Source: Nocardia brevicatena NBRC 12119 (GTDB lineage: Bacteria > Actinomycetota > Actinomycetes > Mycobacteriales > Mycobacteriaceae). From it: a stretch of DNA of 64,000 nt. Within the stretch, counting starts at the first letter, position 1. Each line of letters begins with the position of its first letter. Shown in pieces: positions 27,857 through 36,974 of this stretch. The stretch spans positions 124,001-188,000 of the forward strand of contig NZ_BAFU01000070.1 in the NCBI RefSeq assembly GCF_000308495.1, read 5' to 3'. Position numbers and translations under genes: made by a program. The notes under the pieces are model-generated. The model searched no databases. It saw only the letters and a program-made list of their open reading frames with translations, and had not been told where the DNA came from.

Positions 27857-29011
27857 ATGGGCAGGAAACGGAACGGGATCTCGGTGCGTGGCGTGCGGGA
27901 ATGGTTGGAGGCGCCCGCGGCGTCGGTGGCCGATCGTGGCGGCCGGCTGAATGTGCTACGCGGTGCGGTGGCCCGGGCGACCACCCCGCTGTTGCCCGAT
28001 GACTACCTGCATCTGGCGAATCCACTGTGGTCGGCCCGGGAACTGCGCGGACGCGTGGTGGACGTGCGCAAGGAGACCGCCGACTCGGCCACCCTGGTGA
28101 TCAAACCGGGCTGGGGTTTCGACTTCCGGTATCAGCCGGGCCAGTACATCGGCATCGGTGTCCTGGTCGACGGACGCTGGCACTGGCGGTCGTACTCGCT
28201 GACCTGTCCCCCGGACTGGACCGACGAACGCTACGGCAGGAAGGTCATCTCCATCGCGGTCAAGGCCATGCCGGAGGGGTTCCTGTCCAGCCACCTGGTC
28301 AATGGGGTGCGTCCCGGGACCATTGTGCGGCTGGCCGCACCGCAGGGCGGATTCGTGCTGCCCTCACCCCCGCCGCCCAGGGTGCTGTTTCTCACCGCCG
28401 GCTCGGGGATCACGCCGGTCATGTCGATGCTGCGGGCCATGGACCGCCGCGACACGGTCACCGATGTGGTGCACATCCACTCCGCCCGCACCGCCGACGA
28501 CGTGATGTTCCGCGCGGAACTGAACGACCTGCACGAACGGCATCCGAGTTTCGTCTCGCATATCCATCTCACCGCCGAGCACGACAAGTTCCGGCTCGCC
28601 GGCCTGGACGAGCTCTACCCCGACTGGCGCGAGCGGCAGACCTGGGCCTGCGGCCCCCTGGGCATGCTCGACGAGATCGAGAAGCATTGGCGCGATGCCG
28701 GACTCGGCAGCCGGTTGCACGTGGAGCGGTTCGAGCTGGAGCGCTCGGAGATCGGTGAGGGGGGCACGGTCACCTTCGCCAAGACCGGTCGCAGCGCCAC
28801 CGTCGACGGTGCCACGAGTTTGCTGGAGGCCGGTGAGTCGGCCGGTGTGCAGATGCCGTTCGGTTGCCGGATGGGCATCTGCCAGACCTGCGTGGTGTCC
28901 ATCACCGCCGGGCACGCACGAGACCTGCGCAACGGCGCCGAACGCCGGGAAGGCGAAAAGTTGCAGACCTGCGTCTCGGCGGCGGCGGGCGATTGCACGC
29001 TGGACGTATGA
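27857..29011 (+). CDS. Ferredoxin reductase, electron donor to acyl-CoA desaturase
   Basis: A 384-residue flavoprotein with a fused plant-type ferredoxin. The FAD-binding part has [10 protein letters not shown] (RxYS), the NAD(P)H part has [19 protein letters not shown] and [13 protein letters not shown], and the C-terminal 2Fe-2S domain has [11 protein letters not shown] plus LQTC (C-x4-C-x2-C...C). It matches the Rv3230c type that supplies electrons to DesA3, and the desaturase gene follows in the same direction 183 bases later. ATG 27857. Confidence 0.92.
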   Translation: MGRKRNGISVRGVREWLEAPAASVADRGGRLNVLRGAVARATTPLLPDDYLHLANPLWSARELRGRVVDVRKETADSATLVIKPGWGFDFRYQPGQYIGIGVLVDGRWHWRSYSLTCPPDWTDERYGRKVISIAVKAMPEGFLSSHLVNGVRPGTIVRLAAPQGGFVLPSPPPPRVLFLTAGSGITPVMSMLRAMDRRDTVTDVVHIHSARTADDVMFRAELNDLHERHPSFVSHIHLTAEHDKFRLAGLDELYPDWRERQTWACGPLGMLDEIEKHWRDAGLGSRLHVERFELERSEIGEGGTVTFAKTGRSATVDGATSLLEAGESAGVQMPFGCRMGICQTCVVSITAGHARDLRNGAERREGEKLQTCVSAAAGDCTLDV

Positions 29012-29194
29012 CATCCGACGGCCACCCGGTCGACACGTTTGCCCGGTAGGCTCGGAGGTAATCCGAGAGCAGCTCGCCGGGTCGTACCGAATGCCGGGGC
29101 CTGCCGCTGCCCGGGCCGACGGGACTTGTGCCGCTTCGGATACTCCCGAGTCCCGTATTCCGCACAGAGCATTTCGCCGACAGAAGGGACGCCG

Positions 29195-30598
29195 GTGGCC
29201 ATCACCGACATCAGAGCGTTTGCCCACCTCACCGATGCCGATGTAGAGACGCTGGGGCGGGAACTCGATACCATCCGCCGTTCGGTGGAGGCGTCCCTCG
29301 GCGAGCGCGACGCGCGCTATATCCGGCGCACCATCGCCGCGCAGCGCGTACTCGAACTGACGGGACGGGCGATTCTCTTCGGTAGCCGCAAGCGGTGGGC
29401 CTGGCTGACCGGGACGACGCTGCTGTCGGTCGCCAAGATCATCGAGAATATGGAGCTCGGGCACAACATCAGCCACGGCCAGTGGGACTGGATGAACGAT
29501 CCGGAGATCCACTCCGGCACCTGGGAGTGGGATATGACCGGCCCCTCGGCGCAGTGGCGGCGGGCGCACAACTACTCCCATCACACCTACACCAATGTGC
29601 TGGGCAAGGACGAGGACCTCGGGTTCGGCATCCTGCGCATGACCCGTGACGAGCAGTGGCGGCCCCTGCACCTGTTGCAGCCGCTGGCGAATCTGGTTCT
29701 GGCGGCGACCTTCGAGTGGGGCATCGCGCTGCACGACTGGAGCATCGAGAAGCAGTTCGCGGGTGTTCCGCGCCGGCAGCTCGGCTCGGAGCCGAACAGA
29801 CAGTTCGCCCGCAAGGTCGGCCGTCAGGTGGCCAAGGACTTCCTGATCTACCCGGCGCTCACCGGGCCGGCGTTCATGTCCACCCTGAAGGCCAACGCCA
29901 CCGCGAACCTGATCCGCAACCTCTGGGCCTACGCGGTGATCTTCTGCGGCCACTTCCCCGACGGCGCCGAGAAGTTCACCATCGAACAGCTCGAGAACGA
30001 AACCCAGGGCGAGTGGTATCTGCGCCAGATGCTGGGCAGCGCCAACTTCGAGGCCGGACCCGCCATGGCCTTCATGAGCGGCAACCTCTGCTACCAGATC
30101 GAGCACCACCTGTTCCCCGACCTGCCCAGCAACCGGTACCCGGAGATTGCCGCGCGGGTGCGGGAACTGTGCGACAAATACGATCTGCCCTACACCACCG
30201 GTTCGCTGGGCAAGCAGTATCTGCTCGCCTTCCGCACCATTCACAAGCTCGCACTGCCCGACCGGTTCCTGCGCCGCACCGCCGACGACGCCCCGGAGAC
30301 CTCGTCGGAGCGCAAATTCGCCGCCCTCGCGGAATGGGCCGGCTCGGAACACCGGCCCTGGGGCGTCGACCCGGAGACGGGGCAGCGGCGCGGACTGCGC
30401 TCGGCACTGCACGAGGCGAAGACCGCCTTGCGGGAGAAGGCCCGTCAGGAGAAGGAGTACCTCCGCGAGGCCAAACAGGCCTTGAAAGAGAAGGCACGGC
30501 AGGAGAAGGAACTGCGCAGACTTCGGCGCCGTCGCCGCGACAACGTGGCACCGTTCGCCGCCGGCCACAACCGACCGGGTCCGGTGGTCTCGCACTGA
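29195..30598 (+). CDS. desA3: DesA3-type acyl-CoA delta-9 desaturase with basic C-terminal extension
   Basis: A 467-residue membrane di-iron desaturase introducing a cis double bond in saturated acyl-CoA (stearoyl-CoA to oleoyl-CoA in the M. tuberculosis relative). His boxes are GHNISHGQW, HNYSHHTYTN and YQIEHHLFPDLP. Hydrophobic segments flank the first box, and FCGHFPDGAEKF is also conserved. The last 65 residues, absent from the next paralogue, form a basic, repeated helix (EAKTALREKARQEKEYLREA... then QALKEKARQEKELRRLRRRR). Start GTG 29195 after agaaggg. Pairs with the upstream reductase. Confidence 0.92.
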   Translation: MAITDIRAFAHLTDADVETLGRELDTIRRSVEASLGERDARYIRRTIAAQRVLELTGRAILFGSRKRWAWLTGTTLLSVAKIIENMELGHNISHGQWDWMNDPEIHSGTWEWDMTGPSAQWRRAHNYSHHTYTNVLGKDEDLGFGILRMTRDEQWRPLHLLQPLANLVLAATFEWGIALHDWSIEKQFAGVPRRQLGSEPNRQFARKVGRQVAKDFLIYPALTGPAFMSTLKANATANLIRNLWAYAVIFCGHFPDGAEKFTIEQLENETQGEWYLRQMLGSANFEAGPAMAFMSGNLCYQIEHHLFPDLPSNRYPEIAARVRELCDKYDLPYTTGSLGKQYLLAFRTIHKLALPDRFLRRTADDAPETSSERKFAALAEWAGSEHRPWGVDPETGQRRGLRSALHEAKTALREKARQEKEYLREAKQALKEKARQEKELRRLRRRRRDNVAPFAAGHNRPGPVVSH

Positions 30599-31406
30599 CG
30601 GCGTCAGGCCCGCAACCTTCGGCACGGTAACGGTGGCAGGCTTCCGCAAAAGTGGCGCTCGATGGTCACCATTGCCCCGGACCCCGCCGCCACGGCAGCG
30701 AATCGGCGGGGCATATCGAGACTCGTGGTCAGGCATCTTCACCATCCCGTGAGGGCCTGGTACACACAGCACCACCGGACGCACCGCGACGGAATCGATG
30801 TTCATTCGACAAGGCGCTCGACACCGCGCACCCGACAGCGGATGGCGATCGATGGCGTGGAAATCGACGGTAGGACCTGTGGGTGGGGTGCGGGAGCGGT
30901 TCCTCCGGCCAGGGAGCGATAGGTGGGCGCGGGGGTCCACCGTGCGGCCGACGTCGTCGGCGGCCTACCGACGGCCGTTGTCGGGGGCGGAACATCCGAT
31001 ACGGAAGGCTATGCCCGGCGGCAGCGGCGATTAAGCGCCGTAAACGACATCTTCTGCACTATTCTGCGGGCTCGCTGAGACAAGCTCACCGATATGCCGG
31101 GCGCCGGAGCTTCCCATGAGGGCATTGCCGTGGATACAGCGCATCGTCGTTCACGGCGTGGTCGCGGTGCCGATATTCCTCGCCCCCATATCCGGCCGCC
31201 TACAATTCGCGCATATTCTGAGCGGAGATGATCCGCACCCGGTGCAATCCGGTTGACTACCGCCCCTTTTATCCAGGTCTCGACCTTCCCGGGATCACGC
31301 TCGGCAAGTATCACCTTTACTACCTCACCGCAATAGGGGGTAGGACACATTTCTCGGCCGTGTCAGAGCAACCTACGGTGACGTAACTTACGGTAGGGTA
31401 GCCCGC
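30599..31406. other. 808-base gap between tandem desaturase genes
   Basis: No open frame here shows family similarity with a ribosome site. The last 35 bases hold a clear operator-like repeat (31372-31397). The length suggests independent transcription of the second desaturase rather than an operon. Confidence 0.5.
31372..31397. promoter_or_regulatory. Operator-like repeat upstream of the second desaturase
   Basis: The core is a perfect inverted repeat cgtaa-c-ttacg (31382-31392), flanked by outer arms cctac / gtagg and containing the direct repeat acggt. It ends 10 bases before ATG 31407, overlapping the ribosome binding region, which suits repression by a TetR-type lipid regulator. No regulator gene adjoins. 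Confidence 0.6.
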
Positions 31407-32660
31407 ATGGCGATCTCGGATGTCAAGGAATATGCGCATCTCACCGCGGCAGATGTGGAAGCGCTCGGTGCGGAGTTCGACGCGATCCGTCGGGAGATCG
31501 AGTCCTCGCGCGGCGAGCGGGACGCCCGCTATATCCGCAATGTGATCCGGTTACAGCGCGCCCTGGAAATCAGTGGCCGCGCCGTGCTTTTCGCCAGTTT
31601 CGTGCCCCCGGCCTGGTTCGCCGGCGTAGCCCTGCTGGGCACCGCCAAGATCATCGAGAACATGGAGATCGGGCACAATGTGATGCACGGGCAGTGGGAC
31701 TGGATGAACGACCCGGAAGTCCACTCCAGCCACTGGGAATGGGATAACGCGGGTCCGGCCAAACACTGGAAACACACCCACAACTACCTGCATCACAAGT
31801 ACACCAATGTGCTCGGGATGGACGACGATATCGGCTACGGTCTGCTGCGGGTAACCCGCGACCAGCACTGGAAGCCGTTCAACCTGGGTAATCCGCTCTA
31901 CAACCTGATCCTGCAGTCGCTGTTCGAATACGGTGTCGCAATCCAGCATCTGGAACTCGGCAAACTCGCCGCGGGCCGGTACCAGCCGGGCACCCCGGAG
32001 CACGCCGAGTTCGAGCGCAAACGCGGCGAGGTGCTGGCCAAGATCAAGAAGCAGACGCTCAAGGACTATGTGATCTTCCCGCTGCTCACCGGTCCCGCGT
32101 TCTTCCACACCCTGACCGCGAATATCGCGGCGAATATCGTCCGGAACGTGTGGTCCAATGCTGTGATCTTCTGCGGCCACTTTCCCGACGGCGCAGAGAA
32201 ATTCACCAAGGCCGATATCGACAACGAGAACCAGGCGGAGTGGTATCTGCGTCAGATGCTGGGCAGCGCCAATATCTCCGGTGGGCGCCTCATGCATTTC
32301 ATGACCGGCAACCTCAGCCACCAGATCGAACACCACCTGTTCCCCGATCTGCCGAGCAATCGGTACGCCGAGATCGCGGTGAAGGTACGCGCACTGTGCG
32401 ATAAATACGATCTGCCCTACACCACCGGTTCGCTGCCGGTGCAGTATTTCAAGGCATGGCGGACCATCCTGAAACTGTCACTGCCGAACAAGTATCTGCG
32501 CGCCACCACCGACGACGCCCCGGAAACCGCCTCCGAACGCAGGTTCGGCGGTAGGACGACCTCCGGCGTGGACCCCGTCACCGGCCGCCGCCGCGGACTG
32601 CGCACCGCCCTCGCCGAACGCCGGCGTCGGTTCGCGCGACGGGCTCCGGCAATCGGCTAG
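31407..32660 (+). CDS. Acyl-CoA desaturase, tandem paralogue of desA3
   Basis: A 417-residue paralogue of the preceding desaturase, closely similar along its length (AISD/AITD start, ENMEIGHNVMHGQWDWMNDPEVHS, HNYLHHKYTNVLG, HQIEHHLFPDLPSNRY, CDKYDLPYTTGSL). All His boxes are intact, so it should be active. It lacks the repeated basic C-terminal helix and instead has a 13-residue insertion rich in charged residues before the third hydrophobic part (AGRYQPGTPEHAEFERKR). ATG 31407. No dedicated reductase gene follows; it may share the upstream one. Confidence 0.92.
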   Translation: MAISDVKEYAHLTAADVEALGAEFDAIRREIESSRGERDARYIRNVIRLQRALEISGRAVLFASFVPPAWFAGVALLGTAKIIENMEIGHNVMHGQWDWMNDPEVHSSHWEWDNAGPAKHWKHTHNYLHHKYTNVLGMDDDIGYGLLRVTRDQHWKPFNLGNPLYNLILQSLFEYGVAIQHLELGKLAAGRYQPGTPEHAEFERKRGEVLAKIKKQTLKDYVIFPLLTGPAFFHTLTANIAANIVRNVWSNAVIFCGHFPDGAEKFTKADIDNENQAEWYLRQMLGSANISGGRLMHFMTGNLSHQIEHHLFPDLPSNRYAEIAVKVRALCDKYDLPYTTGSLPVQYFKAWRTILKLSLPNKYLRATTDDAPETASERRFGGRTTSGVDPVTGRRRGLRTALAERRRRFARRAPAIG

Positions 32661-32786
32661 CTACATTCGACAACACCCGGACGAACGGTGGCCGATCGCG
32701 CTGGCCACCGTTCGGTCACGGGCCGGGCGGATCGGCCCGGACACTTCGGTACCCGTGGTTCACTGGCATCTGTGTGTGCCCCGGAA

Positions 32787-33407
32787 ATGAATGTCTACGA
32801 AGCAATCCGGACCCGTCGGGACGTGCGGGCGGAATTCAGCGGAAAGATCGTCGACGACGCCGTTCTGCTGCGAATTCTGGAGGCCGCGCATCGGGCGCCG
32901 AGTGTCGGGAACTCACAGCCGTGGGATTTCGTCGTGGTGCGCAACCCGAGGACGCTGCGAACCTTCGCGAAACATGTGGCGGACAAACGCCGCGAATTCG
33001 CCGACTCGCTGCCGCCGGATCAGGCCGCCGTATTCGATCCGATCAAGATCGAAGGTATCGAGCTGAGCGGCACCGGCGTCGTTGTCACCCATGACGACTC
33101 CCGTGGCGGGCCGCATGTGCTCGGGCGGGCCACGGTCCCCGAAACCGGGCTCTACTCCACGATTCTCGCGATTCAGAATCTCTGGCTGGCCGCCACCGCG
33201 GAGAGGGTCGGCGTCGGCTGGGTATCGTTCTACGATCCACCGGTGCTGTCCGAGCTGATCGGCCTGCCCGCCGATATCCGGCCCGTGGCGTGGCTGTGCG
33301 TGGGTCCCGTAATGGAATTCCAGCAGGTCCCCGACCTGGAACGGTTCGGATGGCGGAATCGGCGGCCGATCGGCGACGCGGTGCACTACGAGGTCTACCA
33401 GGGTTGA
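32787..33407 (+). CDS. bluB: 5,6-dimethylbenzimidazole synthase-like nitroreductase
   Basis: A 206-residue flavin enzyme of the BluB branch of the nitroreductase superfamily. BluB cleaves reduced FMN to give 5,6-dimethylbenzimidazole, the lower ligand of cobalamin. It shows VYEAIRTRRDVRAEF, RAPSVGNSQPWDFVVV and PETGLYSTILAIQNLWLAATAERVGVGWVSFYDP, the last being typical of BluB. Start ATG 32787; GTG 32772 is possible, and neither has a good ribosome site. No other cobalamin genes are in the window. Another nitroreductase function cannot be excluded. Confidence 0.78.
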   Translation: MNVYEAIRTRRDVRAEFSGKIVDDAVLLRILEAAHRAPSVGNSQPWDFVVVRNPRTLRTFAKHVADKRREFADSLPPDQAAVFDPIKIEGIELSGTGVVVTHDDSRGGPHVLGRATVPETGLYSTILAIQNLWLAATAERVGVGWVSFYDPPVLSELIGLPADIRPVAWLCVGPVMEFQQVPDLERFGWRNRRPIGDAVHYEVYQG

Positions 33408-33451
33408 CACCGACGGGCGCACCGGAGAATCGGTCAGGCCCCTACACAACA

Positions 33452-33483
33452 CGCCGGCCGGCGCCCACACGCGCCGGCCGGCG
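33452..33483. terminator. Bidirectional terminator between bluB and hpf
   Basis: Perfect 13-bp stem cgccggccggcgc / gcgccggccggcg with a 6-base loop, between two convergent stops (33407 and 33495). Confidence 0.8.
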
Positions 33484-33494
33484 GTGACGACAGG

Positions 33495-34205
33495 TCAGGC
33501 CAGTCTGATCAGCCCGTAATCGAAGGCATGACGTCGGTACACCACCGACGGACTGTCCGTTTCCTTGTCCTGGAACAAGAAGAAGTCGTGGCCGACGAGC
33601 TCCATCTGATACAACGCATCGTCCACGGTCATCGGCGTCGCCGGATGAACCTTGGTGCGCACGACATGGCCGGGGCCTTCGTACTCCTCGTAGGACGAGG
33701 TCTCCTGGCGGGAATGATCATGGGCTTCGGCGCCCTGGTCGAACAGGGTGTCGTCCACCAGCTCGGCCGTGGCCTCGGCGACCGAGACCGGGGTCTTCTC
33801 CCCATAGTGCACCCGGCGGCGATCCTTGGTCCGGCGCAGCCTGCTCTCCAGCTTGTCGGTTACCGATTCGAAGGCGGCATAGAAACTGTCCGCGCAGGCC
33901 TCGGCCCGGACCACCGGTCCCCTACCGCGTGCCGTGATCTCCACTCGCTGACAGTTCTTGCGTTGTCGACGATTCCGTTCATGGAACAGCTCGACGTCGA
34001 ACAAGAAGATCGAGGGATCGAAGCGCTCCAGTCGCGACAATTTATCCGAAACATAGATTCGGAAATGGTCGGGCACCTCGACGTTACGGCCCTTGACCAC
34101 GGTATCCGCGCGGGTCTCGCGGAGCCGATCCGTGGCTTGTTCGAGCTGATCGTCCAGCTGCATGGTGTCTGCATTACGCACTGAAGGTCGTGAAGAAATC
34201 GTCAC
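33495..34205 (-). CDS. hpf: Long ribosome hibernation promoting factor
   Basis: A 236-residue long-form HPF/RafS-type protein. The N-terminal S30AE domain binds 30S (VVKGRNVEVPDHFRIYVSDKLSRLERFD, KNCQRVEITARG...VVRAEACADSFYAAFESVTDKLESRLRRTKDRRRVH); the C-terminal domain (VVRTKVHPATPMTVDDALYQMELVGHDFFLFQDKETDSPSVVYRR) pairs ribosomes. GTG 34205 is preceded by AGGAGG five bases upstream, which fixes the start. In the mycobacterial order, as I recall, it lies next to secA and comF; here desaturase genes lie between it and secA. Confidence 0.93.
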   Translation of the reverse strand: MTISSRPSVRNADTMQLDDQLEQATDRLRETRADTVVKGRNVEVPDHFRIYVSDKLSRLERFDPSIFLFDVELFHERNRRQRKNCQRVEITARGRGPVVRAEACADSFYAAFESVTDKLESRLRRTKDRRRVHYGEKTPVSVAEATAELVDDTLFDQGAEAHDHSRQETSSYEEYEGPGHVVRTKVHPATPMTVDDALYQMELVGHDFFLFQDKETDSPSVVYRRHAFDYGLIRLA

Positions 34206-34399
34206 GCGCACCTCCTGGATCTGGCCGCACACTCAGAGCGCGTGCGGCGGGTTTGATCGGTACCGGCCAAGCGGCTGCACCCAAGAGCCGGCCGGCACTA
34301 GTTGTCCAGGCCCACCTCCAAACTCCCCGTTCGGGTGTGTGTCCGCGACGCTAGTACGCCGAACGTCGCTTCGCCACTGTTCACGCAAATTTTCCGAAG

Positions 34400-35047
34400 T
34401 CAAGTCGCACAGGACACCAGCACTCCATCGACATAGGTTCCGACACGAGACAGGGCGTGTATCGAAACAGTCGCGGTGGTTCCGGTCGTCAAGACATCGT
34501 CGACCAGCACGACCTGGGTATTTGCCGGCTTACGCGGTATCGCAGCGGCGATGACACGTCCCTGTAGATTGTGCCGGCGCCGCTGTGCGGGCAACCCGGC
34601 CGAATCGCGGACTCCCCACCACAGACGCAGACTCGGCACCACCTGGCAACCACCCAGACAACCGGGGTCCAACCGCCGCGCCGCCGCGCGCGCCATCCGC
34701 AGCACCGGGTCACCGCCGCGCCGGCGCGCCGCCGCCGAACGGGACGGCGCCGGAATCAGCACCAGCGGACGGTCGAGCGCACACAGCCGGGCCAGGCCGT
34801 TCGCCAGCGCCGCCCCGAGCGGATCGGCCAGATCACGGCGCCCGCGTTCCTTGGCCGACAACACCGCCTGCCGAGCCGGGCCGCCGTAGCGGCTCAACGC
34901 CCAGCACGGGACCCCCGGATCGATCCGCGGCCGCACCCGCAGCGGCGGACCCGCCAGGCTCTCCGCACATTCCCCACACCATCCGGTCCCGGGCCGGCCA
35001 CAGCCGCCGCAGAGCACCGGCAGCACCAGATCGAGCAATGTCCGCAT
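34400..35047 (-). CDS. ComF family phosphoribosyltransferase-like protein
   Basis: A 215-residue protein. The N-terminal zinc-finger part has cysteines in VLCGGCGRPGTGWCGEC; the C-terminal part is a type I phosphoribosyltransferase fold with PAPSRSAAARRRGGDPVLRMARA and the PRPP motif VVLVDDVLTTGTT. In competent bacteria ComFC is needed for DNA uptake; in actinobacteria the role is unclear. ATG 35047. It lies between hpf and lpqB as in the mycobacterial cluster. Confidence 0.86.
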   Translation of the reverse strand: MRTLLDLVLPVLCGGCGRPGTGWCGECAESLAGPPLRVRPRIDPGVPCWALSRYGGPARQAVLSAKERGRRDLADPLGAALANGLARLCALDRPLVLIPAPSRSAAARRRGGDPVLRMARAAARRLDPGCLGGCQVVPSLRLWWGVRDSAGLPAQRRRHNLQGRVIAAAIPRKPANTQVVLVDDVLTTGTTATVSIHALSRVGTYVDGVLVSCAT

Positions 35048-35156
35048 CGCCCGAGTGTGCCCGCGCGCACCGACACAACCATCCCTCGGCAGCACCGGCG
35101 AACGGCATCGACCAAGTGGCGGAAGGGAATCCGGCCCCGACCGAGCGGTGCGCGGA

Positions 35157-36974
35157 TCAGCCGGGCAGGACCGGCACCGCGTTCTCGCCCAGCCCCGGCA
35201 CCTCACGCCAATACGGTTCGCCGCCATCCGGCGAGGTGGTGTACTCCAACACCGCACGGGAATCGGCGACGTACTGGTGCTCCGGTGACGCGACGACCGT
35301 CCGCACCGGCGGGGTCAGATTGCGGCCGGCCAGCGACGACACCGCGGAACCGTCGATCTTGACCGTCCGCACCGGGTCGACATTGCCCTCGCCGGCGATG
35401 ATCAAGGTGTCATCGCTGAACCAGTCCACCGAGATCGCCGAGGAACTCAACTCCACGGCCACCTGAAGCGGCGCGGTCAACGCGTACTCGCCATCCGAGC
35501 GACGCGCCGCGACCGCCACATATACCTTGCCGTCGGCGATCAACGCCGCCCCGACACCATTGCGGGAGATCCGCAGATCGGTGATGGGCCTCCGGAACTC
35601 CTCCCCGGAGATCCCCGTTGTCGACAACTCGGCGATGTCCACATCCTGTACCGAGACATTCCCGGTACTGCGATCGGTGACGGCTCGGATCACCCGCTGA
35701 CCGTCGACGACCGCCCAGGCAGCGCTCCCGTCGGTCGTCCACGACGGGGTGCTGATGCTATTGCCCTCGGCGACCGGGAAGGCGTTACCGCCGTAGCTGC
35801 CGACCATCAGGACGCGCTGCGGTTCCGGCGGTGGCCGGCCCGCATCGGCGACGCCGGCAACGAGCTGCCCGTCCGGGGACAGTGCCACCGACTGCAGGTT
35901 CCGCACCGAACCGAAATAACCCGGTGTCGGTTCGACACCCCGCTCGCCCACCCGCACCAGCGCGCCATCGCGTAATGCGTGCAGTCCGACCCGGTCGTCC
36001 GGTCGAGCCGACCCGCCGAACCCGCCGAGATCTGCCACCGTCCAACCGTTGGCAAACCGCTCGACCAGCGGATTCCCGTCGGCCAGCAGGACATACGGAC
36101 CCAAGACGTCGGCGGCGGACAGAGTGAGGACGACCTGCGCGGCGAACAGCTCCCGATCCCGCTGGGACAGTCCGTCCACACCCGTGAAATCGATCCGGAC
36201 CCCACCGACCCCGACACCGACACCGACCGCGTCGCCGTTGGCCTTGGTGATGGGCCCGCGCAGAGCGACCGGAGGGGCCAAGAAATTGCGCACGACCGGA
36301 GCGAGATACGACTTGGGGCCCTGAAGCAGCATGGTGAGCAGCCGCTCGGCCAGCCGGTCCTGCGGCACGGCGACCCAGCGCAGGTCCGGGACCACATCGC
36401 TGAGCGTGTCCTCCCGGATGAAGTACAGCACCTGCCGCCGATACGCCTGAGTGAAGGCATTCGATTCCACCACCACCCCGTCGGGCAGTTCGTTGATCCG
36501 CCACTCCCCGTCGATCCGGGTCATCTCGATCTTGTTCTCGATTATCCCGGCGGTGGCGTGGTAGGAACCGTCCGCGGACAGCTCGCCGACCTTCCGCGCG
36601 CGCAGCACATATACCGCCTCGTTCTCGTCACGCGATTCGCGCAGCGTATCGGCCTTTTCCACGACTATCGTGGAGGCAGAGTCGTTCCAGGTCGTCGCCG
36701 CCGCCTCGGTCATGTACTGGCGGGCGGCCACATGCCGATCCGCGGGGTCGGCACTGGTCCGGAGAAAATCCCGCAACAGCAGATCGGGATCGCGCCCGGG
36801 AATCGGCGGCGGCGGGCCCGGCGGGGTCGGCCCGGGGTTGACGGTGCCCAGGGCCTGCGGATCGGAGGACTCCGGCAAACTGGCGCATCCGGCGGCGAGC
36901 AGCAGGGCCATAACCGCGACGGTCGCCGTTCTCAGCAGCCGGAACCATCTCGGATGCCTGGGGGGCAGGGTCAT
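35157..36974 (-). CDS. lpqB: Lipoprotein LpqB
   Basis: A 605-residue lipoprotein that modulates the MtrAB system. It has a signal peptide with lipobox LLLAAGC (Cys near residue 30), a Pro-rich spacer, a GerMN domain (about 200-320) and a C-terminal beta-propeller-like region ([34 protein letters not shown]). Its ATG overlaps the mtrB stop by ATGA, so mtrA-mtrB-lpqB are co-transcribed on the minus strand. Confidence 0.94.
   Translation of the reverse strand: MTLPPRHPRWFRLLRTATVAVMALLLAAGCASLPESSDPQALGTVNPGPTPPGPPPPIPGRDPDLLLRDFLRTSADPADRHVAARQYMTEAAATTWNDSASTIVVEKADTLRESRDENEAVYVLRARKVGELSADGSYHATAGIIENKIEMTRIDGEWRINELPDGVVVESNAFTQAYRRQVLYFIREDTLSDVVPDLRWVAVPQDRLAERLLTMLLQGPKSYLAPVVRNFLAPPVALRGPITKANGDAVGVGVGVGGVRIDFTGVDGLSQRDRELFAAQVVLTLSAADVLGPYVLLADGNPLVERFANGWTVADLGGFGGSARPDDRVGLHALRDGALVRVGERGVEPTPGYFGSVRNLQSVALSPDGQLVAGVADAGRPPPEPQRVLMVGSYGGNAFPVAEGNSISTPSWTTDGSAAWAVVDGQRVIRAVTDRSTGNVSVQDVDIAELSTTGISGEEFRRPITDLRISRNGVGAALIADGKVYVAVAARRSDGEYALTAPLQVAVELSSSAISVDWFSDDTLIIAGEGNVDPVRTVKIDGSAVSSLAGRNLTPPVRTVVASPEHQYVADSRAVLEYTTSPDGGEPYWREVPGLGENAVPVLPG

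Noticed and set aside
30599-31406. Small genes in the gap between the two desaturases
   Set aside because: Several short frames exist on both strands, but none has a ribosome site together with a recognisable sequence.
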